In this document: piece by piece, positions 31,766-42,624 of the stretch | Numbering within the stretch: position 1 is the first letter of the stretch | How the letters are laid out: every line of letters starts with the position of its first letter | NCBI RefSeq assembly: GCF_900476395.1 | Contig: NZ_UIHB01000005.1 | Coordinates: forward strand, 248,001-312,000 | Reading direction: 5' to 3' | Length of the DNA: 64,000 nucleotides | DNA from: Xanthomonas euroxanthea | Lineage (GTDB): Bacteria; Pseudomonadota; Gammaproteobacteria; Xanthomonadales; Xanthomonadaceae | Made by a program: the position numbers and the translations under genes | Notes under the pieces: model-generated | Seen by the model: the letters and a program-made list of their open reading frames with translations, nothing else | The model's database searches: none | Told to the model about the DNA's origin: nothing

Positions 31766-33996
31766 GCAGCCACCACCGTTACACGACCGGCACCAAGCGG
31801 CGCGGTTGCGCCATGGCCGGATTCGATCCACACCGTGCCCGGTGCGACGCGCTTGTCCAGCACCACCGGCAACGTTGCCTTACCGGCATCGGTGCCGACC
31901 TTGACCATCTGGCCGGCGCCGACCTGCAACTGCGCGGCCTGCTCCGGGTGCATCGCCACACACGGGGCGAGATTGAGCGGATGCGACTGCAGCGCAGCGG
32001 CGCGGCGCACCACCGCATCGGTGCGATAGATCGCAGCGGTGGCGGCTACCTCCAGCCCGCCACCGCTAACAGCCGGTTGCGCCGAGGCGGCAGGACTGAC
32101 GCGACGGTTCTGCATGCCGGCACGCAGGCCGACCAGATCGATGAATTCAAACCCGGCCAGACCCAGCTCGCCGCCAAGCGCACGCAATACGCGCCAACCC
32201 TCGCGCGCTTCGACCGGCAGGCGACCGGCGGCACGTGCGGTCTGCACGCGGCCATCCAGATTGGTCAGCGATGCGTCGATTTCCGGCAGTGCACCGATCG
32301 GCAGGATCACGTCGGCCACGTCGCGCGTCGAGGCGCAGGCGAACTGGCTGAACGCGACTACCTTGGCACCCGCCAGCGCGCTGCGTGCAGCGGCGGCATC
32401 GGCGAAATCCAGGCCCGGCTCGATGCCATACAACACATAGGCCTGACGCGGCTGCGCCAGCATGCCGGCGACATCGCGCGCGGTCGGCAACACACCTTGC
32501 GCAACCAGGCCGACAGCGTTCGCACCCTGCGGGATCCGGCACAGCGAGGCACCGGTTGCAGCGGCGAAATCGCGTGCGGCAGCACGCAACGAAGCAGCCT
32601 GCGGATGATTTTCAGCCAGTGCGCCGACCACGATCACCGCGCGCGTGGCGCCCTTGACCGCATCGCGCAATGCCGCATCGTCCAACGCGCCAGCCAGCTG
32701 CGACGGCGCAACGACCGCACGGCTTGCCTGGGTGAAGGCGAAATCGAAATCGACCGGATTGACCGAATGGATCTTCGTCCCGTTCTGGATGCTGGCCTTG
32801 CGCAGGCGCGCATGCAGCAACGGCAACTCGTGACGCACGTTGGTGCCGAACAGCACCACCACATCGGCGTGCTCGATCTCGGCCAGCGGCGTGGCAAACG
32901 GCTCGCCCACCGCAGCGTCGGAAAAATCGCGATTGAGCAGGCGGTGATCCAGATTGCCGCTGTTCAAGCCTTCGGCAAGACGTGCGAGCAACGCGCCCTC
33001 CTCGTTGGAGGTGGACGGATGCACCAGCACACCGAGCTGATCGCCGGCGTTGTCACGCAGGATCTGCGTCGCGGCAGCCAGACCTTCGGTCCAGCTCACT
33101 TCGGTCCACTGCCCGTTGACCTTCTTCAGCGGCTTGACCGCGCGGTCTTCGGCGTACAGGCCCTGATGCGAATAACGGTCGCGGTCGGACAGCCAGCACT
33201 CGTTGACCGCCTCGTTCTCGCGCGGCACGGTGCGCAGCACTTCGCCGCGACGCACGTGCAGGAACAGGTTCGAGCCCATTGCATCGTGATAGCCGAGCGA
33301 TTCGCGTGCCATCAGCTCCCACGGGCGGGCACGGAACTGGAACACCTTGTTGGTCAGCGCGCCGACCGGGCACACGTCGATGACGTTGCCGGAGATCTCG
33401 GTGGTCAGCGGCTTGCCGTCGTAGGTGCCGATCTGCAGGTTCTCGCCGCGATACATGCCACCCAACTCGTAGGTACCGGCGATGTCCGCGGTGAAACGCA
33501 CGCAACGGGTGCACTGGATGCAGCGGGTCATTTCGGTGGCGACCAGCGGACCGATGTCCTCGTCCGGCACCACGCGCTTGCGTTCGTTGAAGCGGCTGAC
33601 CGAACGGCCGTAGCCGAGCGAGACGTCCTGCAGCTCGCACTCGCCGCCCTGATCGCAGATCGGGCAGTCCAGCGGGTGATTGATCAGCAGGAATTCCATC
33701 ACGCTGCGCTGGTACTTCAGCGCCTTCTCGCTACGCGTGGTGACCTTCATGCCGTCCATCACCGGCGTGGCGCAGGCAGGCGACGGCTTCGGGGATTTTT
33801 CGACGTCCACCAGGCACATGCGGCAGTTCGCGGCGATCGGCAGCTTCTCGTGGTAGCAGAAGCGCGGGATCGGGATGCCGGCCTTGTCGGCGGCCTGGAT
33901 GATCATCGAGCCCTTCGGCACCACCAGCGACTGCCCGTCGATCTCGACGGTGACATGGTCCGGTGGCACGTTCGGGTTCACTGGTTGGGCGCTCAT
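31762..33996 (-). CDS. nuoG: NADH-quinone oxidoreductase subunit G
   Basis: 744-residue Fe-S subunit. The N-terminal [2Fe-2S] ferredoxin domain has [15 protein letters not shown], with the fourth cysteine in [26 protein letters not shown] carries the His-Cys3 cluster, and CIQCTRC with [10 protein letters not shown] holds a 4Fe-4S cluster. The rest is a molybdopterin-oxidoreductase-like domain without a cofactor. The ATG start overlaps the nuoF stop by four bases. Confidence 0.96.
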   Translation of the reverse strand: MSAQPVNPNVPPDHVTVEIDGQSLVVPKGSMIIQAADKAGIPIPRFCYHEKLPIAANCRMCLVDVEKSPKPSPACATPVMDGMKVTTRSEKALKYQRSVMEFLLINHPLDCPICDQGGECELQDVSLGYGRSVSRFNERKRVVPDEDIGPLVATEMTRCIQCTRCVRFTADIAGTYELGGMYRGENLQIGTYDGKPLTTEISGNVIDVCPVGALTNKVFQFRARPWELMARESLGYHDAMGSNLFLHVRRGEVLRTVPRENEAVNECWLSDRDRYSHQGLYAEDRAVKPLKKVNGQWTEVSWTEGLAAATQILRDNAGDQLGVLVHPSTSNEEGALLARLAEGLNSGNLDHRLLNRDFSDAAVGEPFATPLAEIEHADVVVLFGTNVRHELPLLHARLRKASIQNGTKIHSVNPVDFDFAFTQASRAVVAPSQLAGALDDAALRDAVKGATRAVIVVGALAENHPQAASLRAAARDFAAATGASLCRIPQGANAVGLVAQGVLPTARDVAGMLAQPRQAYVLYGIEPGLDFADAAAARSALAGAKVVAFSQFACASTRDVADVILPIGALPEIDASLTNLDGRVQTARAAGRLPVEAREGWRVLRALGGELGLAGFEFIDLVGLRAGMQNRRVSPAASAQPAVSGGGLEVAATAAIYRTDAVVRRAAALQSHPLNLAPCVAMHPEQAAQLQVGAGQMVKVGTDAGKATLPVVLDKRVAPGTVWIESGHGATAPLGAGRVTVVAA

Positions 33997-35327
33997 GCGG
34001 CCACTCCGACGTGCGTGTCGACGATCGAACGACCGTTGACGATGTAGTACTCGAACTCGTCCCAGAACTGGCGCAGGAAGCCCTGAATCGGCCACGCCGC
34101 CGCTTCGCCGAAGGCACAGATGGTGTGTCCTTCGATCTGGCCGGCAACCGTGCGCAGCTGGTGCAGGTCTTCCATCGTGGCCTTGCCGGCGACGATGCGC
34201 TCCAGCACCCGATGCATCCAGCCGGTGCCTTCGCGGCACGGGGTGCACTGGCCGCAGGATTCCTTGTGGAAGAACTGCGAGATGCGGCAGGCAAAGCGTA
34301 CGCAGCAGACGCTGTCATCCAGCACCACGATCGCGCCGGAACCCAGGCCGGTGCCCAGTGCACGCAAGGTGTCGTAGTCCATCTGCAGCCCGGCAACCTG
34401 GTCGGCCTTCAGCACCGGCATCGACACGCCGCCAGGCACCACGCCCTTGAGCTTGCGGCCTGGACGCAGGCCGCCGGCCATTTCCAGCAGTTCGTCGAAG
34501 GTGGTGCCGAGCGGCACTTCGAAATTGCCGCCCTTCTGCACGCAGCCGGACACCGAGAAGATCTTCGGGCCGCCGTTCTTGGTCTTGCTCAGCCCTAAGA
34601 ACCACTCCGGGCCGTTGCGAATGATCGCCGGCACCGAGGCGTAGGTCTCGGTATTGTTGATGGTGGTCGGCTTGCCGTACAGGCCGAAGTTCGCCGGGAA
34701 CGGCGGCTTGTAGCGCGGCTGGCCCTTCTTGCCTTCCAGCGATTCCATCAGCGCGGTTTCTTCGCCGCAGATGTAGGCGCCTGCACCCAGCGCACCGTAG
34801 ATGTCGATATCCACGCCGCTGCCGAGAATGTTCTTGCCCAGCCAGCCGTTGGCATACGCATCGGCCAGCGCCAGCTCGAAGTTTTCGAACGGCTCATGGT
34901 GGAACTCGCCGCGCAGGTAGTTGTAGCCCACGGTCGAGCCGGTGGCGTAGCAGGCGATCGCCATGCCCTCCACCACCGAATGCGGGTTGTAACGCAGGAT
35001 GTCGCGGTCCTTGCAGGTGCCCGGCTCGGATTCGTCCGAGTTGCACAGGATGTACTTCTGCATCGTGCCCTTGGGCATGAACGACCACTTCAGGCCGGTC
35101 GGGAAGCCCGCGCCGCCACGGCCGCGCAGGTTGGATGCCTTGACCATCTCGATGACGTCGGCCGGCGCGATCTTCTCTTCGAGAATCTTGCGCAGCGCGG
35201 CGTAGCCACCGGTCTTCAGATAGCTCTCGTACGACCACGGGGTGTCGTAGTGCAGCGTCGTGTAGACGACCTGATGCGGCAACGGCGCCGGACCGACCGG
35301 GCCTGAGGGTGCGTGATGATGTGCCAT
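33993..35327 (-). CDS. nuoF: NADH-quinone oxidoreductase subunit F
   Basis: 444-residue flavoprotein that oxidises [19 protein letters not shown] is the FMN/NADH glycine motif, and [12 protein letters not shown] plus a later cysteine bind cluster N3. A short His/Pro-rich N-terminus ([17 protein letters not shown]) precedes the domain. It starts three bases after nuoE. Confidence 0.97.
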   Translation of the reverse strand: MAHHHAPSGPVGPAPLPHQVVYTTLHYDTPWSYESYLKTGGYAALRKILEEKIAPADVIEMVKASNLRGRGGAGFPTGLKWSFMPKGTMQKYILCNSDESEPGTCKDRDILRYNPHSVVEGMAIACYATGSTVGYNYLRGEFHHEPFENFELALADAYANGWLGKNILGSGVDIDIYGALGAGAYICGEETALMESLEGKKGQPRYKPPFPANFGLYGKPTTINNTETYASVPAIIRNGPEWFLGLSKTKNGGPKIFSVSGCVQKGGNFEVPLGTTFDELLEMAGGLRPGRKLKGVVPGGVSMPVLKADQVAGLQMDYDTLRALGTGLGSGAIVVLDDSVCCVRFACRISQFFHKESCGQCTPCREGTGWMHRVLERIVAGKATMEDLHQLRTVAGQIEGHTICAFGEAAAWPIQGFLRQFWDEFEYYIVNGRSIVDTHVGVAA

Positions 35328-35330
35328 GTC

Positions 35331-35858
35331 TTACTCCAGCCCGTCCAGCAGCGCGTCGACCTTCTCTTTCGTCAGGTGCTCGTGGTAATGGCCATTGATG
35401 ACCATCATCGGCGCTGCGGAGCAGGCCGCCAGGCACTCTTCTTCGCGCTTGAGGTAGACGCGGCCATCGGCCGTCGACTGCCCCAGCTTGCAACCCAGTT
35501 TCTTTTCCGCATGCGCCAGCAGATCTTCGGCGCCATTGAGCCAGCAGCTGATATTGGTGCAGAACGCCACGTTGTGGCGGCCGACCTTTTCGGTCTCGAA
35601 CATCGAGTAGAAGCTGGCGACCTCATAGGCCCACACCGGCGGCAGGTCCAGATACTTGGCCACGCCCACGATCAGCTCGTCAGTCAGCCAGCCCTGGTTC
35701 TGCTCCTGCGCAGCATGCAGGCCCTGCAGCACGGCCGAACGCTTGCGATCGGGCGGGAACTTGCTCAACCAATGATCGATGTGCGCGCGCGTCTTGTCGC
35801 TCAGCACCACCTGCGGATCGACGTCGCGCGCCGCTTCGAAATTACCCGTCGCCTTCAT
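35331..35858 (-). CDS. nuoE: NADH-quinone oxidoreductase subunit E
   Basis: 175-residue thioredoxin-like subunit carrying [2Fe-2S] cluster N1a. The four cysteines are in [10 protein letters not shown] and in [26 protein letters not shown] is the helix that packs on NuoF. The start overlaps the nuoD stop (ATGA). Confidence 0.97.
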   Translation of the reverse strand: MKATGNFEAARDVDPQVVLSDKTRAHIDHWLSKFPPDRKRSAVLQGLHAAQEQNQGWLTDELIVGVAKYLDLPPVWAYEVASFYSMFETEKVGRHNVAFCTNISCWLNGAEDLLAHAEKKLGCKLGQSTADGRVYLKREEECLAACSAAPMMVINGHYHEHLTKEKVDALLDGLE

Positions 35859-37162
35859 CGGTCAACCTCACCGAAAACCAAATCGTAAGTACCGATCATC
35901 GCCACGACGTCGGCCAGCAGATAGCCACGCACCACCGCGTCCATGGACGACAGATGCGCAAAGCCCGGCGCGCGCAGGTGCACGCGGAACGGCTTGTTGG
36001 CGCCATCGGACATCAGGTAGCAGCCGAACTCGCCCTTGGGCGCTTCCACCGCGCAGTAGGTTTCGCCGGCCGGCACGCAGTAGCCTTCACTGAACAGCTT
36101 GAAGTGATGGATCAGCGCTTCCATGTCGTCCTTCATGCCTTCGCGGCTTGGCGGAGCGACCTTGAAATTGGTGACCATGACCGGGCCCGGATTGGCCTTC
36201 AGCCACTTCACGCACTGCTTGATGATGCGGTTGGATTCGCGCATCTCAGCCACGCGCACCAGATAGCGGTCATAGCAATCGCCGTTGGTGCCGACCGGCA
36301 CGTCGAACTCCACCGCGTCGTACTTGGCGTAGGGCTGCTTCTTGCGCAGGTCCCACTCGATGCCCGAGCCACGCAGCATCGGACCGGTCATGCCCCAGGC
36401 ACGCGCCAGGTCGGGGCTGATGATGCCGACGTCGACGGTACGCTGCTTCCAGATCCGGTTGTCGGTCAGCAGCGTCTCGTACTCGTCCACACGCGACGGG
36501 AACGTATTGGTGAAATCCTCGAGGAAGTCCAGCATCGAGCCTTCGCGCGCTGCATTGAGCTTCTTCAGTGCCCCGCCCTTGTGCCAGCGGGATTCCTTGT
36601 ACTTGGGCATGCGATCAGGCAGATCGCGATACACGCCACCGGGACGGTAGTAGGCAGCGTGCATGCGCGCGCCACTGACCGCCTCGTAGACGTCCATCAA
36701 TTCTTCGCGCTCGCGGAACGCGTACAGCATCACCGCCATCGCGCCCAGATCGAGCGCGTTGGACCCCACCCACATCAGGTGGTTCTTGATGCGGGTGATC
36801 TCGTCGAACATGGTGCGGATGTAGTGCGCGCGCTCGGGCACCTCGATCCCCATCAGGGATTCGATCGCACGCACATAGGCATGCTCGTTGCACATCATCG
36901 ACACGTAATCCAGCCGGTCCATGTACGGAACCGACTGGTTGAACGGCTTGGACTCGGCCAGCTTCTCGGTGCCACGGTGCAGCAGGCCGATATGCGGATC
37001 GGCACGCACCACGGTCTCGCCGTCCATTTCCAGGATCAGGCGCAGCACGCCGTGCGCCGCAGGATGCTGCGGGCCGAAGTTCATCGTGTAGTTGCGGATT
37101 TCCTGCTTGCTTTCGACAGGATTGCTCGCGAAGGCATCGGTTGCCTGGCGGAACTCACTCAC
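35855..37162 (-). CDS. nuoD: NADH-quinone oxidoreductase subunit D
   Basis: 435-residue subunit that forms the quinone site with Nuo[23 protein letters not shown] holds the conserved His that hydrogen-bonds the quinone headgroup, and the C-terminal [32 protein letters not shown] is diagnostic. The ATG overlaps the nuoC stop by four bases. Confidence 0.98.
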   Translation of the reverse strand: MSEFRQATDAFASNPVESKQEIRNYTMNFGPQHPAAHGVLRLILEMDGETVVRADPHIGLLHRGTEKLAESKPFNQSVPYMDRLDYVSMMCNEHAYVRAIESLMGIEVPERAHYIRTMFDEITRIKNHLMWVGSNALDLGAMAVMLYAFREREELMDVYEAVSGARMHAAYYRPGGVYRDLPDRMPKYKESRWHKGGALKKLNAAREGSMLDFLEDFTNTFPSRVDEYETLLTDNRIWKQRTVDVGIISPDLARAWGMTGPMLRGSGIEWDLRKKQPYAKYDAVEFDVPVGTNGDCYDRYLVRVAEMRESNRIIKQCVKWLKANPGPVMVTNFKVAPPSREGMKDDMEALIHHFKLFSEGYCVPAGETYCAVEAPKGEFGCYLMSDGANKPFRVHLRAPGFAHLSSMDAVVRGYLLADVVAMIGTYDLVFGEVDR

Positions 37163-37911
37163 TTGGCGGTCTCCGACTTGCCCACTTCACCAGCGGCAGT
37201 CTCATAACGGGCATCGTCGCGGATCACGCGCGGCACACCGACGCGCGGCTCGACCGAGGTCACCGGCTCGTACACGACACGCTTGCGCTCGTCGTCGTAA
37301 CGCACTTCCACGTTGCCGATCAGCGGGAAATCCTTGCGGAACGGATGGCCGACAAATCCGTAGTCGGTCAGGATGCGGCGCAGGTCCGGGTGGCCGTCGA
37401 AGACGATGCCGAACAGGTCGAAGGCTTCGCGCTCGAACCAGTTCACGCCAGGCCAGATGTCGGTCAGCGATGCCACCACCGGCACCTGCTCGTCCGGTGC
37501 GTAACAACGCACGCGCAGACGCTGGTTGTGCTGGTAGGAGATCAGCTGCGCCACCACCGCAAAACGCTGCTTGGGCATGTGCTGCGGACGGGCGCCGTCG
37601 GAACTTTCCTGGCTGGGAAATTCACCCCAGGCGAAACGGCCGACGGCCTTGCCTTCGACGCCGCGACTGAAGCCCTGCGACGACACGTCGGCGGTATCCC
37701 ACTCGTCGCTGCCGTAGCCCAGGTAATCGACGCCGCACAGATCGCTCAGCTGCTCAAAACCGAGCTCGTCGCGCAGGGCCAGGCAGGTGGCGTGCCAATC
37801 GGCCGCAGCGACTTCCAGCGTCACTTCGCCGCGCGGCAATGCCACGGCGATCTGCGCACCGGCGAAACGTGCCGCAAGTCGGTCAGTGAAGGAGGATGCT
37901 TGCTCTGCCAT
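37159..37911 (-). CDS. nuoC: NADH-quinone oxidoreductase subunit C
   Basis: 250-residue peripheral subunit, separate from NuoD (the two are fused in E. coli). [29 protein letters not shown] is the signature helix. Residues about 65-112 form an insert (the [15 protein letters not shown] region) relative to shorter homologues, and the C-terminus ends in a charged tail. Confidence 0.96.
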   Translation of the reverse strand: MAEQASSFTDRLAARFAGAQIAVALPRGEVTLEVAAADWHATCLALRDELGFEQLSDLCGVDYLGYGSDEWDTADVSSQGFSRGVEGKAVGRFAWGEFPSQESSDGARPQHMPKQRFAVVAQLISYQHNQRLRVRCYAPDEQVPVVASLTDIWPGVNWFEREAFDLFGIVFDGHPDLRRILTDYGFVGHPFRKDFPLIGNVEVRYDDERKRVVYEPVTSVEPRVGVPRVIRDDARYETAAGEVGKSETAK

Positions 37912-37947
37912 GGGGGCTTGGCTGCTCTCAGTAGAAGAAGACGGGTG

Positions 37948-38502
37948 TCAGCGCGCGATGGTCTGGGTACGCCAGATCTTCTTCTGCAGCTGCAGGATGC
38001 CGTAAACCAGCGCCTCGGCGGTCGGCGGGCAACCGGGGACGTAGATGTCCACCGGCACGATGCGATCGCAACCGCGCACCACCGAATACGAATAATGATA
38101 GTAGCCGCCGCCATTGGCGCAGCTGCCCATCGAGATGACCCACTTCGGATCCGGCATCTGGTCGTAGACCTTGCGCAGCGCCGGGGCCATCTTGTTGACC
38201 AGCGTGCCGGCCACGATCATCACGTCGGACTGGCGCGGCGACGGACGGAACACCACGCCGTAGCGGTCCAAATCCAGGCGCGCCGCACCGGCATGCATCA
38301 TCTCGACCGCGCAGCAGGCCAAACCGAAGGTCATCGGCCACATCGAGCCGGTGCGCGCCCAGTTCAGCAGCGCATCGACACTGGTGGTCACGTAGCCCTT
38401 CTCGAGCAGCGGGTTTTCGCCTTCCGGGCGCAGGATGTCTTCCACCCGGCCTTCCGGCATCGGGTTGGTCATCAGACGATCCAGGGTCTGAATCACTCCC
38501 AT
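37948..38502 (-). CDS. nuoB: NADH-quinone oxidoreductase subunit B
   Basis: 184-residue subunit holding cluster N2, the immediate electron donor to quinone. The tandem cysteines are in [13 protein letters not shown], with MGSCANGGG and [18 protein letters not shown] completing the ligands. It starts inside the last codons of nuoA (10-base overlap) and lies 36 bases before nuoC. Confidence 0.97.
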   Translation of the reverse strand: MGVIQTLDRLMTNPMPEGRVEDILRPEGENPLLEKGYVTTSVDALLNWARTGSMWPMTFGLACCAVEMMHAGAARLDLDRYGVVFRPSPRQSDVMIVAGTLVNKMAPALRKVYDQMPDPKWVISMGSCANGGGYYHYSYSVVRGCDRIVPVDIYVPGCPPTAEALVYGILQLQKKIWRTQTIAR

Positions 38503-38849
38503 TCCAGCGCTCCCTTCTTCCACACGTAGATAAAGCCGAGGAACAACATGCCGACGAACAGGCCCATGGTGACCAGCGAACGTGCGCCGATCTCCATGAA
38601 CACCTGTGTCCACGGCACGATGAAGATGATTTCCAGATCGAACACGATGAACTGGATCGCGATCAGGTAGTAGCGCACGTCGAACTTCATGCGCGCGTCT
38701 TCGAAGGCTTCGAAGCCGCACTCGTAAGGCGAGAGCTTGCGCGCATCCGGGGTACGCGGTGCGAGGAATCGACCGATCAGCATCAGCACGATGCCGATAC
38801 CGGTGGCGACGATCAGAAACAGCAGACTCGGCAAATATTCGGCCAGCAC
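38493..38849 (-). CDS. nuoA: NADH-quinone oxidoreductase subunit A
   Basis: 118-residue membrane subunit with three helices; [37 protein letters not shown] is characteristic, with the reactive loop Cys. The GTG start at 38849 has GAGAG about eight bases upstream; earlier in-frame sequence runs toward the tRNA and is not conserved. It is the first gene of nuoA-N. Confidence 0.94.
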   Translation of the reverse strand: MLAEYLPSLLFLIVATGIGIVLMLIGRFLAPRTPDARKLSPYECGFEAFEDARMKFDVRYYLIAIQFIVFDLEIIFIVPWTQVFMEIGARSLVTMGLFVGMLFLGFIYVWKKGALEWE

Positions 38850-38951
38850 AGCGATTCTCTCTTGCCTCTGCCCGCACGCGCCGCGTGCCGGCATGGGGTA
38901 TAGGCAGACCCCGCGCGCGACAGGCAATGCGCAGGAACTGCAGCCAAACAA

Positions 38952-39036
38952 TGGTGCCCAAGAGGGGACTCGAACCCCTACGACCTAAGTCGCTACCACC
39001 TCAAGGTAGTGCGTCTACCAATTCCGCCACCTGGGC
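38952..39036 (-). tRNA. tRNA-Leu (GAG)
   Basis: 85-nt class II tRNA with encoded CCA. The anticodon GAG (39000-39002) reads CUC and CUU. The long variable arm (TGGTAGCGACTTAGGTCGT region) and the GTTCGAGTCCC T-arm are clear. It lies between secG and nuoA, the usual tpiA-secG-tRNA-Leu arrangement. Confidence 0.97.
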
Positions 39037-39085
39037 ATACGTTGCGCCGCTGGGCATCCCAGTGCGCAGCGTATTGTAACCGGCT

Positions 39086-39559
39086 TCAGCGTTTTTGTGC
39101 TGGTTCTGAAGCGTTTTCTTCGCGTGCCGCAGGCGCTTGCTGCGCCGGTGCGGACTGCGCAGGCGCCGTAGCTGGAGTTGCGGCAGGCGCCGGCTGCGAC
39201 GGGGCGGTCGGAACTGCGCCGGCGGCCGGTGCCTGCGGCAACGGCTGAGTCAGCTCGCCCGCGGCGGCAGGCGCCGGGGTGGCCGACTGCGACATCACAC
39301 CCAGGTTCTGGTCGGTGGGACGTGCGCCATGGGTGGCGTACCACGCCATGAACAGGCTGATGCTGAAGAACACCACCGCCAGCCACTTGGTCGACTTGGA
39401 CAGGAAGTTCGACGCGCCCTGCGAGCCGAACACGGTGCCCGAGGCGCCGGCACCGAAGCCGGAACCAGCTGCCGCACCCGCACCGCGCTGCATCAGGATC
39501 AGCGCAATCATCGCCAGCGCGACCAGCACGTAGACCACATTGAGGATCAACATCAGCAT
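39086..39559 (-). CDS. secG: Protein-export membrane protein SecG
   Basis: 157-residue SecYEG accessory subunit. Two membrane helices flank the conserved GxGFGAGASGTVFGSQGASNFLSK loop. The C-terminal 75 residues are an Ala/Pro/Gln-rich low-complexity tail, longer than in E. coli (110 residues). It lies 33 bases after tpiA and is followed by tRNA-Leu. Confidence 0.95.
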   Translation of the reverse strand: MLMLILNVVYVLVALAMIALILMQRGAGAAAGSGFGAGASGTVFGSQGASNFLSKSTKWLAVVFFSISLFMAWYATHGARPTDQNLGVMSQSATPAPAAAGELTQPLPQAPAAGAVPTAPSQPAPAATPATAPAQSAPAQQAPAAREENASEPAQKR

Positions 39560-39592
39560 TTCGAAATCCGTCCCCGGACAAAACTTAATGGG

Positions 39593-40348
39593 TTAACAAG
39601 CGGCCGCCGCACGGGCGATGGCCAGGAAATCCTCGGCGACCAGCGAGGCGCCTCCGACCAGCCCGCCATCGACGTCGGGCTGCGCAAACAGCTCGCCGGC
39701 GTTATCGGGCTTGACACTGCCCCCGTACAGGATGGGCAGAGAATCGGCGATTCTAGCATCCGCCTTCGCGACTTCGCCACGCAGGAAGGCATGGACGGCT
39801 TGCGCCTGCTCCGGGCTGGCGGTGCGACCGGTGCCGATGGCCCAGATCGGCTCGTAGGCAAGCACGGCACGGGCAAAGCCTGCGCTGCCCACCAGTGCCA
39901 GCACCGGTTCGAGCTGGGCGCGCAACACCGCTTCGGTCTGCTTGGCTTCGCGCTGTTCCAGCGACTCGCCCACGCACAGCACCGGGATCAGCCCGGCGTG
40001 CACGGCGGCGGCGAATTTGCGCGCCACCAGCTCGCTGCTCTCACGATGGTACTGACGCCGTTCGGAATGGCCGACCAGCCCGTATTCGGCGCCGACATCG
40101 ACCAGCATGGTGGCCGAGACTTCACCGGTATAGGCGCCCTTCTCGTTACTGCTGACGTCCTGGGCACCGAAACACAGGTGGTGCTCCTCGAAATCCTCGA
40201 TCAGATCGCCGAGGTAAGGCAGGGGCGGCAGGATGACGACATCGACACCCTCCAGGGGCATGTGCGCGGCGATCCGGGCCACCAGTTCGGTGGCGAAGGC
40301 GCGGCTGCCATGCAGCTTCCAATTTCCGGCAACGATCTTTCGACGCAT
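39593..40348 (-). CDS. tpiA: Triosephosphate isomerase
   Basis: 251-residue TIM barrel interconverting dihydroxyacetone phosphate and glyceraldehyde 3-phosphate. It shows GNWKLHG (catalytic Lys), VGHSERR (catalytic His), AYEPIWAIGTG (catalytic Glu) and LYGGSVKPDN (phosphate loop). The ATG 40348 start gives the standard MRRKIVAGNWK opening. Confidence 0.98.
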   Translation of the reverse strand: MRRKIVAGNWKLHGSRAFATELVARIAAHMPLEGVDVVILPPLPYLGDLIEDFEEHHLCFGAQDVSSNEKGAYTGEVSATMLVDVGAEYGLVGHSERRQYHRESSELVARKFAAAVHAGLIPVLCVGESLEQREAKQTEAVLRAQLEPVLALVGSAGFARAVLAYEPIWAIGTGRTASPEQAQAVHAFLRGEVAKADARIADSLPILYGGSVKPDNAGELFAQPDVDGGLVGGASLVAEDFLAIARAAAAC

Positions 40349-40460
40349 CAGGCGCAGGTTCCTGAGTGGAAGACAGGCGACAGAATAGCCCATGCCCTGT
40401 CGGCAGCCGGCACACTTCTGTCCATTGCCTGTCTCCTCCCTCCTTCAACAGGAACCTGCC

Positions 40461-41261
40461 ATGTCCGTTTCACCTGTCTTTGCATTGGTCACCGGCGCCT
40501 CCAGCGGCATCGGCCGCGAGATTGCGCGCGCTTACGCAAGGCGCGGCGTGCCGCTGATCCTGACCGCGCGCCGGGTGGATCGGCTGCAGGCGCTGGCCGA
40601 GGAGTTGCGGCCGTTGGTGCAGGTCGAAGTCCTGCCGGCCGATCTGGGCGATGCCGACGCGGCCGAAACACTGGTTGCGCGGATCCAGCGCAATGGCTGG
40701 ACGGTGGGCACCCTGGTCAACAATGCCGGCTACGGCGTGCCGGACCGCTATCTGCGCAACGACTGGGCCACGCATGCACGCTTCCTGCAGGTGATGGTGG
40801 CCGCGGTATGCGAGCTAACCTGGCGGTTGTTGCCGATGATTCGTGCCAGCGGCCAGGGCCGCATCCTCAACGTGGCCTCGTTCGCCGCACTGACGCCGGG
40901 TGCCGATGGGCAGACGCTGTACGCGGCCAGCAAGAGTTTCCTGCTGCGCTTCAGCGAATCGCTGTCGCTGGAAAATGCCGACTGCGCGGTCAAGGTCTGC
41001 GCGCTGTGCCCCGGCTTTGCCTGGTCGGAATTTCACGATGTCACCGGCACCCGCGAGGCGATGTCCACCCTGCCCCGCTGGGCCTGGCTGCAAGCCGACG
41101 ACGTGGCCGAGTACGGCATTGCCGCACTAGAACGTGGCCAGGTGCTGGCCGTGCCGGGCTGGCGCTATCGCCTGGTCAGTGCGGTGTTGCGCGTGTTGCC
41201 GCATGCGCTTGCATTGCGCGTGATGGCGCGCGGATCGCATCGGGTACGGCCGTTGCGGTGA
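40461..41261 (+). CDS. SDR-family oxidoreductase
   Basis: 266-residue classical short-chain dehydrogenase of the DltE/YqjQ type. TGASSGIGREIA is the NADP-binding motif, NNAGYG the strand-4 motif, the catalytic Ser is in NVASFAAL and the catalytic pair is YAASK. The substrate is unknown; relatives act on lipids or aldehydes. It starts 112 bases from the divergent tpiA, with AGGAACC before the ATG. Confidence 0.88.
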   Translation: MSVSPVFALVTGASSGIGREIARAYARRGVPLILTARRVDRLQALAEELRPLVQVEVLPADLGDADAAETLVARIQRNGWTVGTLVNNAGYGVPDRYLRNDWATHARFLQVMVAAVCELTWRLLPMIRASGQGRILNVASFAALTPGADGQTLYAASKSFLLRFSESLSLENADCAVKVCALCPGFAWSEFHDVTGTREAMSTLPRWAWLQADDVAEYGIAALERGQVLAVPGWRYRLVSAVLRVLPHALALRVMARGSHRVRPLR

Positions 41262-41323
41262 GGCGGCTGCACATCCGCTGCGGCGTCGCGTCCAGCGCTA
41301 CGCGCGGCCGGTGTGTGATGCCG

Positions 41324-41752
41324 TCAGTGATTGACGATGTCGCCATGCATGGCCGCCAGCCGTGCCAGCAACCGGTTCTGCGTGCGGCGTGGAATCCTGC
41401 GCTGATCCATCGCCCAGTTCAGGTCCTCCACCAGCGCGTTGAAGTCGCCTTCGCGAATGACCAGGTGCGCATGCGCCTGCTGCATCGACTTGGCGGTATC
41501 CGGGCACGGGCCATCGGCGACATGGCAGAACTTCTGCACCAGCCGCTCGTTGAGCATCACGATGTTGACGCGCGCGAAGGTGTCGACGATGCGTGGATCG
41601 TCGGCGATGCGCGACAGCATGGTTTCCACCAGCGCCTCGATGCCGGCCTGTCCGCCGAGTTCGTCATAGAGCGTGGGGCGCGGTTGCGTGGTGGCGCAGG
41701 CGCCCATCAGCGCCAGCACGCCCAGCAAGGACCAGCGCAGCCGTCGATTCAT
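41324..41752 (-). CDS. Lipoprotein with group I truncated hemoglobin domain
   Basis: 142-residue globin preceded by a lipoprotein signal (MNRRLRWSLLGVLALMGAC, Cys19), so the mature form should be membrane-anchored facing the periplasm. The globin fold starts TLYDELGGQAGIEALVETML and shows a probable proximal His94 in QQAHAHLVI. The B10 tyrosine normal for group I truncated hemoglobins is Leu46, and KFCHVADGPC adds two cysteines near the distal side. Heme binding is inferred, and gas chemistry may differ. It is the last gene of the four-gene operon; its ATG overlaps the DUF3034 stop by one base. Confidence 0.8.
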   Translation of the reverse strand: MNRRLRWSLLGVLALMGACATTQPRPTLYDELGGQAGIEALVETMLSRIADDPRIVDTFARVNIVMLNERLVQKFCHVADGPCPDTAKSMQQAHAHLVIREGDFNALVEDLNWAMDQRRIPRRTQNRLLARLAAMHGDIVNH

Positions 41753-42624
41753 CAGAACGCCACCTGCAGGGAAAGATAGGGGCCGCGCTGGTCGGCGAGC
41801 GTGGCTATGTCGCCAAGCTCGGCCCATGCCGCGGTCAGGGACACATGCTTGCTGGGAAACCAGGCCACGAATCCATCGGCCCATGCCTGCTCGCGGGCGA
41901 AGCCGAGGTTATCGGGTTTGTCGCGGTACTCCATGCCGACCACCCATGCCGGCGACAGCACGACGGCGGCGCTGGCCTCGCCGACCAGCCGATAGCTGTT
42001 GCGACGATCGCCGCCGAAACCGAGCAAGCCGGTCTGATTGGCGCGGGTTGCGCGCAGCGTGCCGTTGAGCAGCAATTGGTAGCCGCCCGCGCCCTGCAGC
42101 AACAAACGGCTGGCGCTGACATACACATCGGTGCCGTGATCGTCGCGCGCGCCGATCGCCAGCGGCAGCGTGCCATCGCGCAGGCGTTTGTACTGCACGC
42201 CCACACTGACCTGTGGCGCATGCCCGTAGACCAGATCGCCATAGACCCGCAGCTTGGCGCCGAACACGTCCTGGCCGAGCGCATTCCATGGCAGGCCCAG
42301 CCGGTCCTGCAGGGTGCCCAGATCCAGCCGCTGCCGCGCCAGCGACAGTTCCAGCCGGTTGCCGACCGTCAGCGCGGCACCCTGCACGTCGAGCCGGTAA
42401 TCGCCGCTGTCCACATGGGTGGCAAACAGGACGGTGCCGAGTTCGTCGCGGGTGCCGTAGCCCGACAGCGTGGCCCACGGCACGATGCCGCCCCCGCTGC
42501 TGCCTTCGATCATCGACACGCCGCCGGTGGCGAGCAGACGCCCATCACCCGCGATCACCGACGCGGGCGCGATGGCCAGCCCGGCCAGTGCCGCAGCCAG
42601 TAGCGTGCGCCGCCACCGGGTCAT
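41752..42624 (-). CDS. DUF3034-family outer-membrane-like protein
   Basis: 290-residue exported protein with signal peptide MTRWRRTLLAAALAGLAIAPASVIA. The mature part is beta-rich with alternating hydrophobic strands (YRLDVQGAALTVGNRLELSL, GYQLLLNGTLRA) and ends YLSLQVAF with a C-terminal Phe typical of outer-membrane barrels. It matches the DUF3034 family, whose role is unknown. It is coupled to the c-di-GMP gene upstream (ATGA) and to the globin downstream. Confidence 0.75.
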   Translation of the reverse strand: MTRWRRTLLAAALAGLAIAPASVIAGDGRLLATGGVSMIEGSSGGGIVPWATLSGYGTRDELGTVLFATHVDSGDYRLDVQGAALTVGNRLELSLARQRLDLGTLQDRLGLPWNALGQDVFGAKLRVYGDLVYGHAPQVSVGVQYKRLRDGTLPLAIGARDDHGTDVYVSASRLLLQGAGGYQLLLNGTLRATRANQTGLLGFGGDRRNSYRLVGEASAAVVLSPAWVVGMEYRDKPDNLGFAREQAWADGFVAWFPSKHVSLTAAWAELGDIATLADQRGPYLSLQVAF

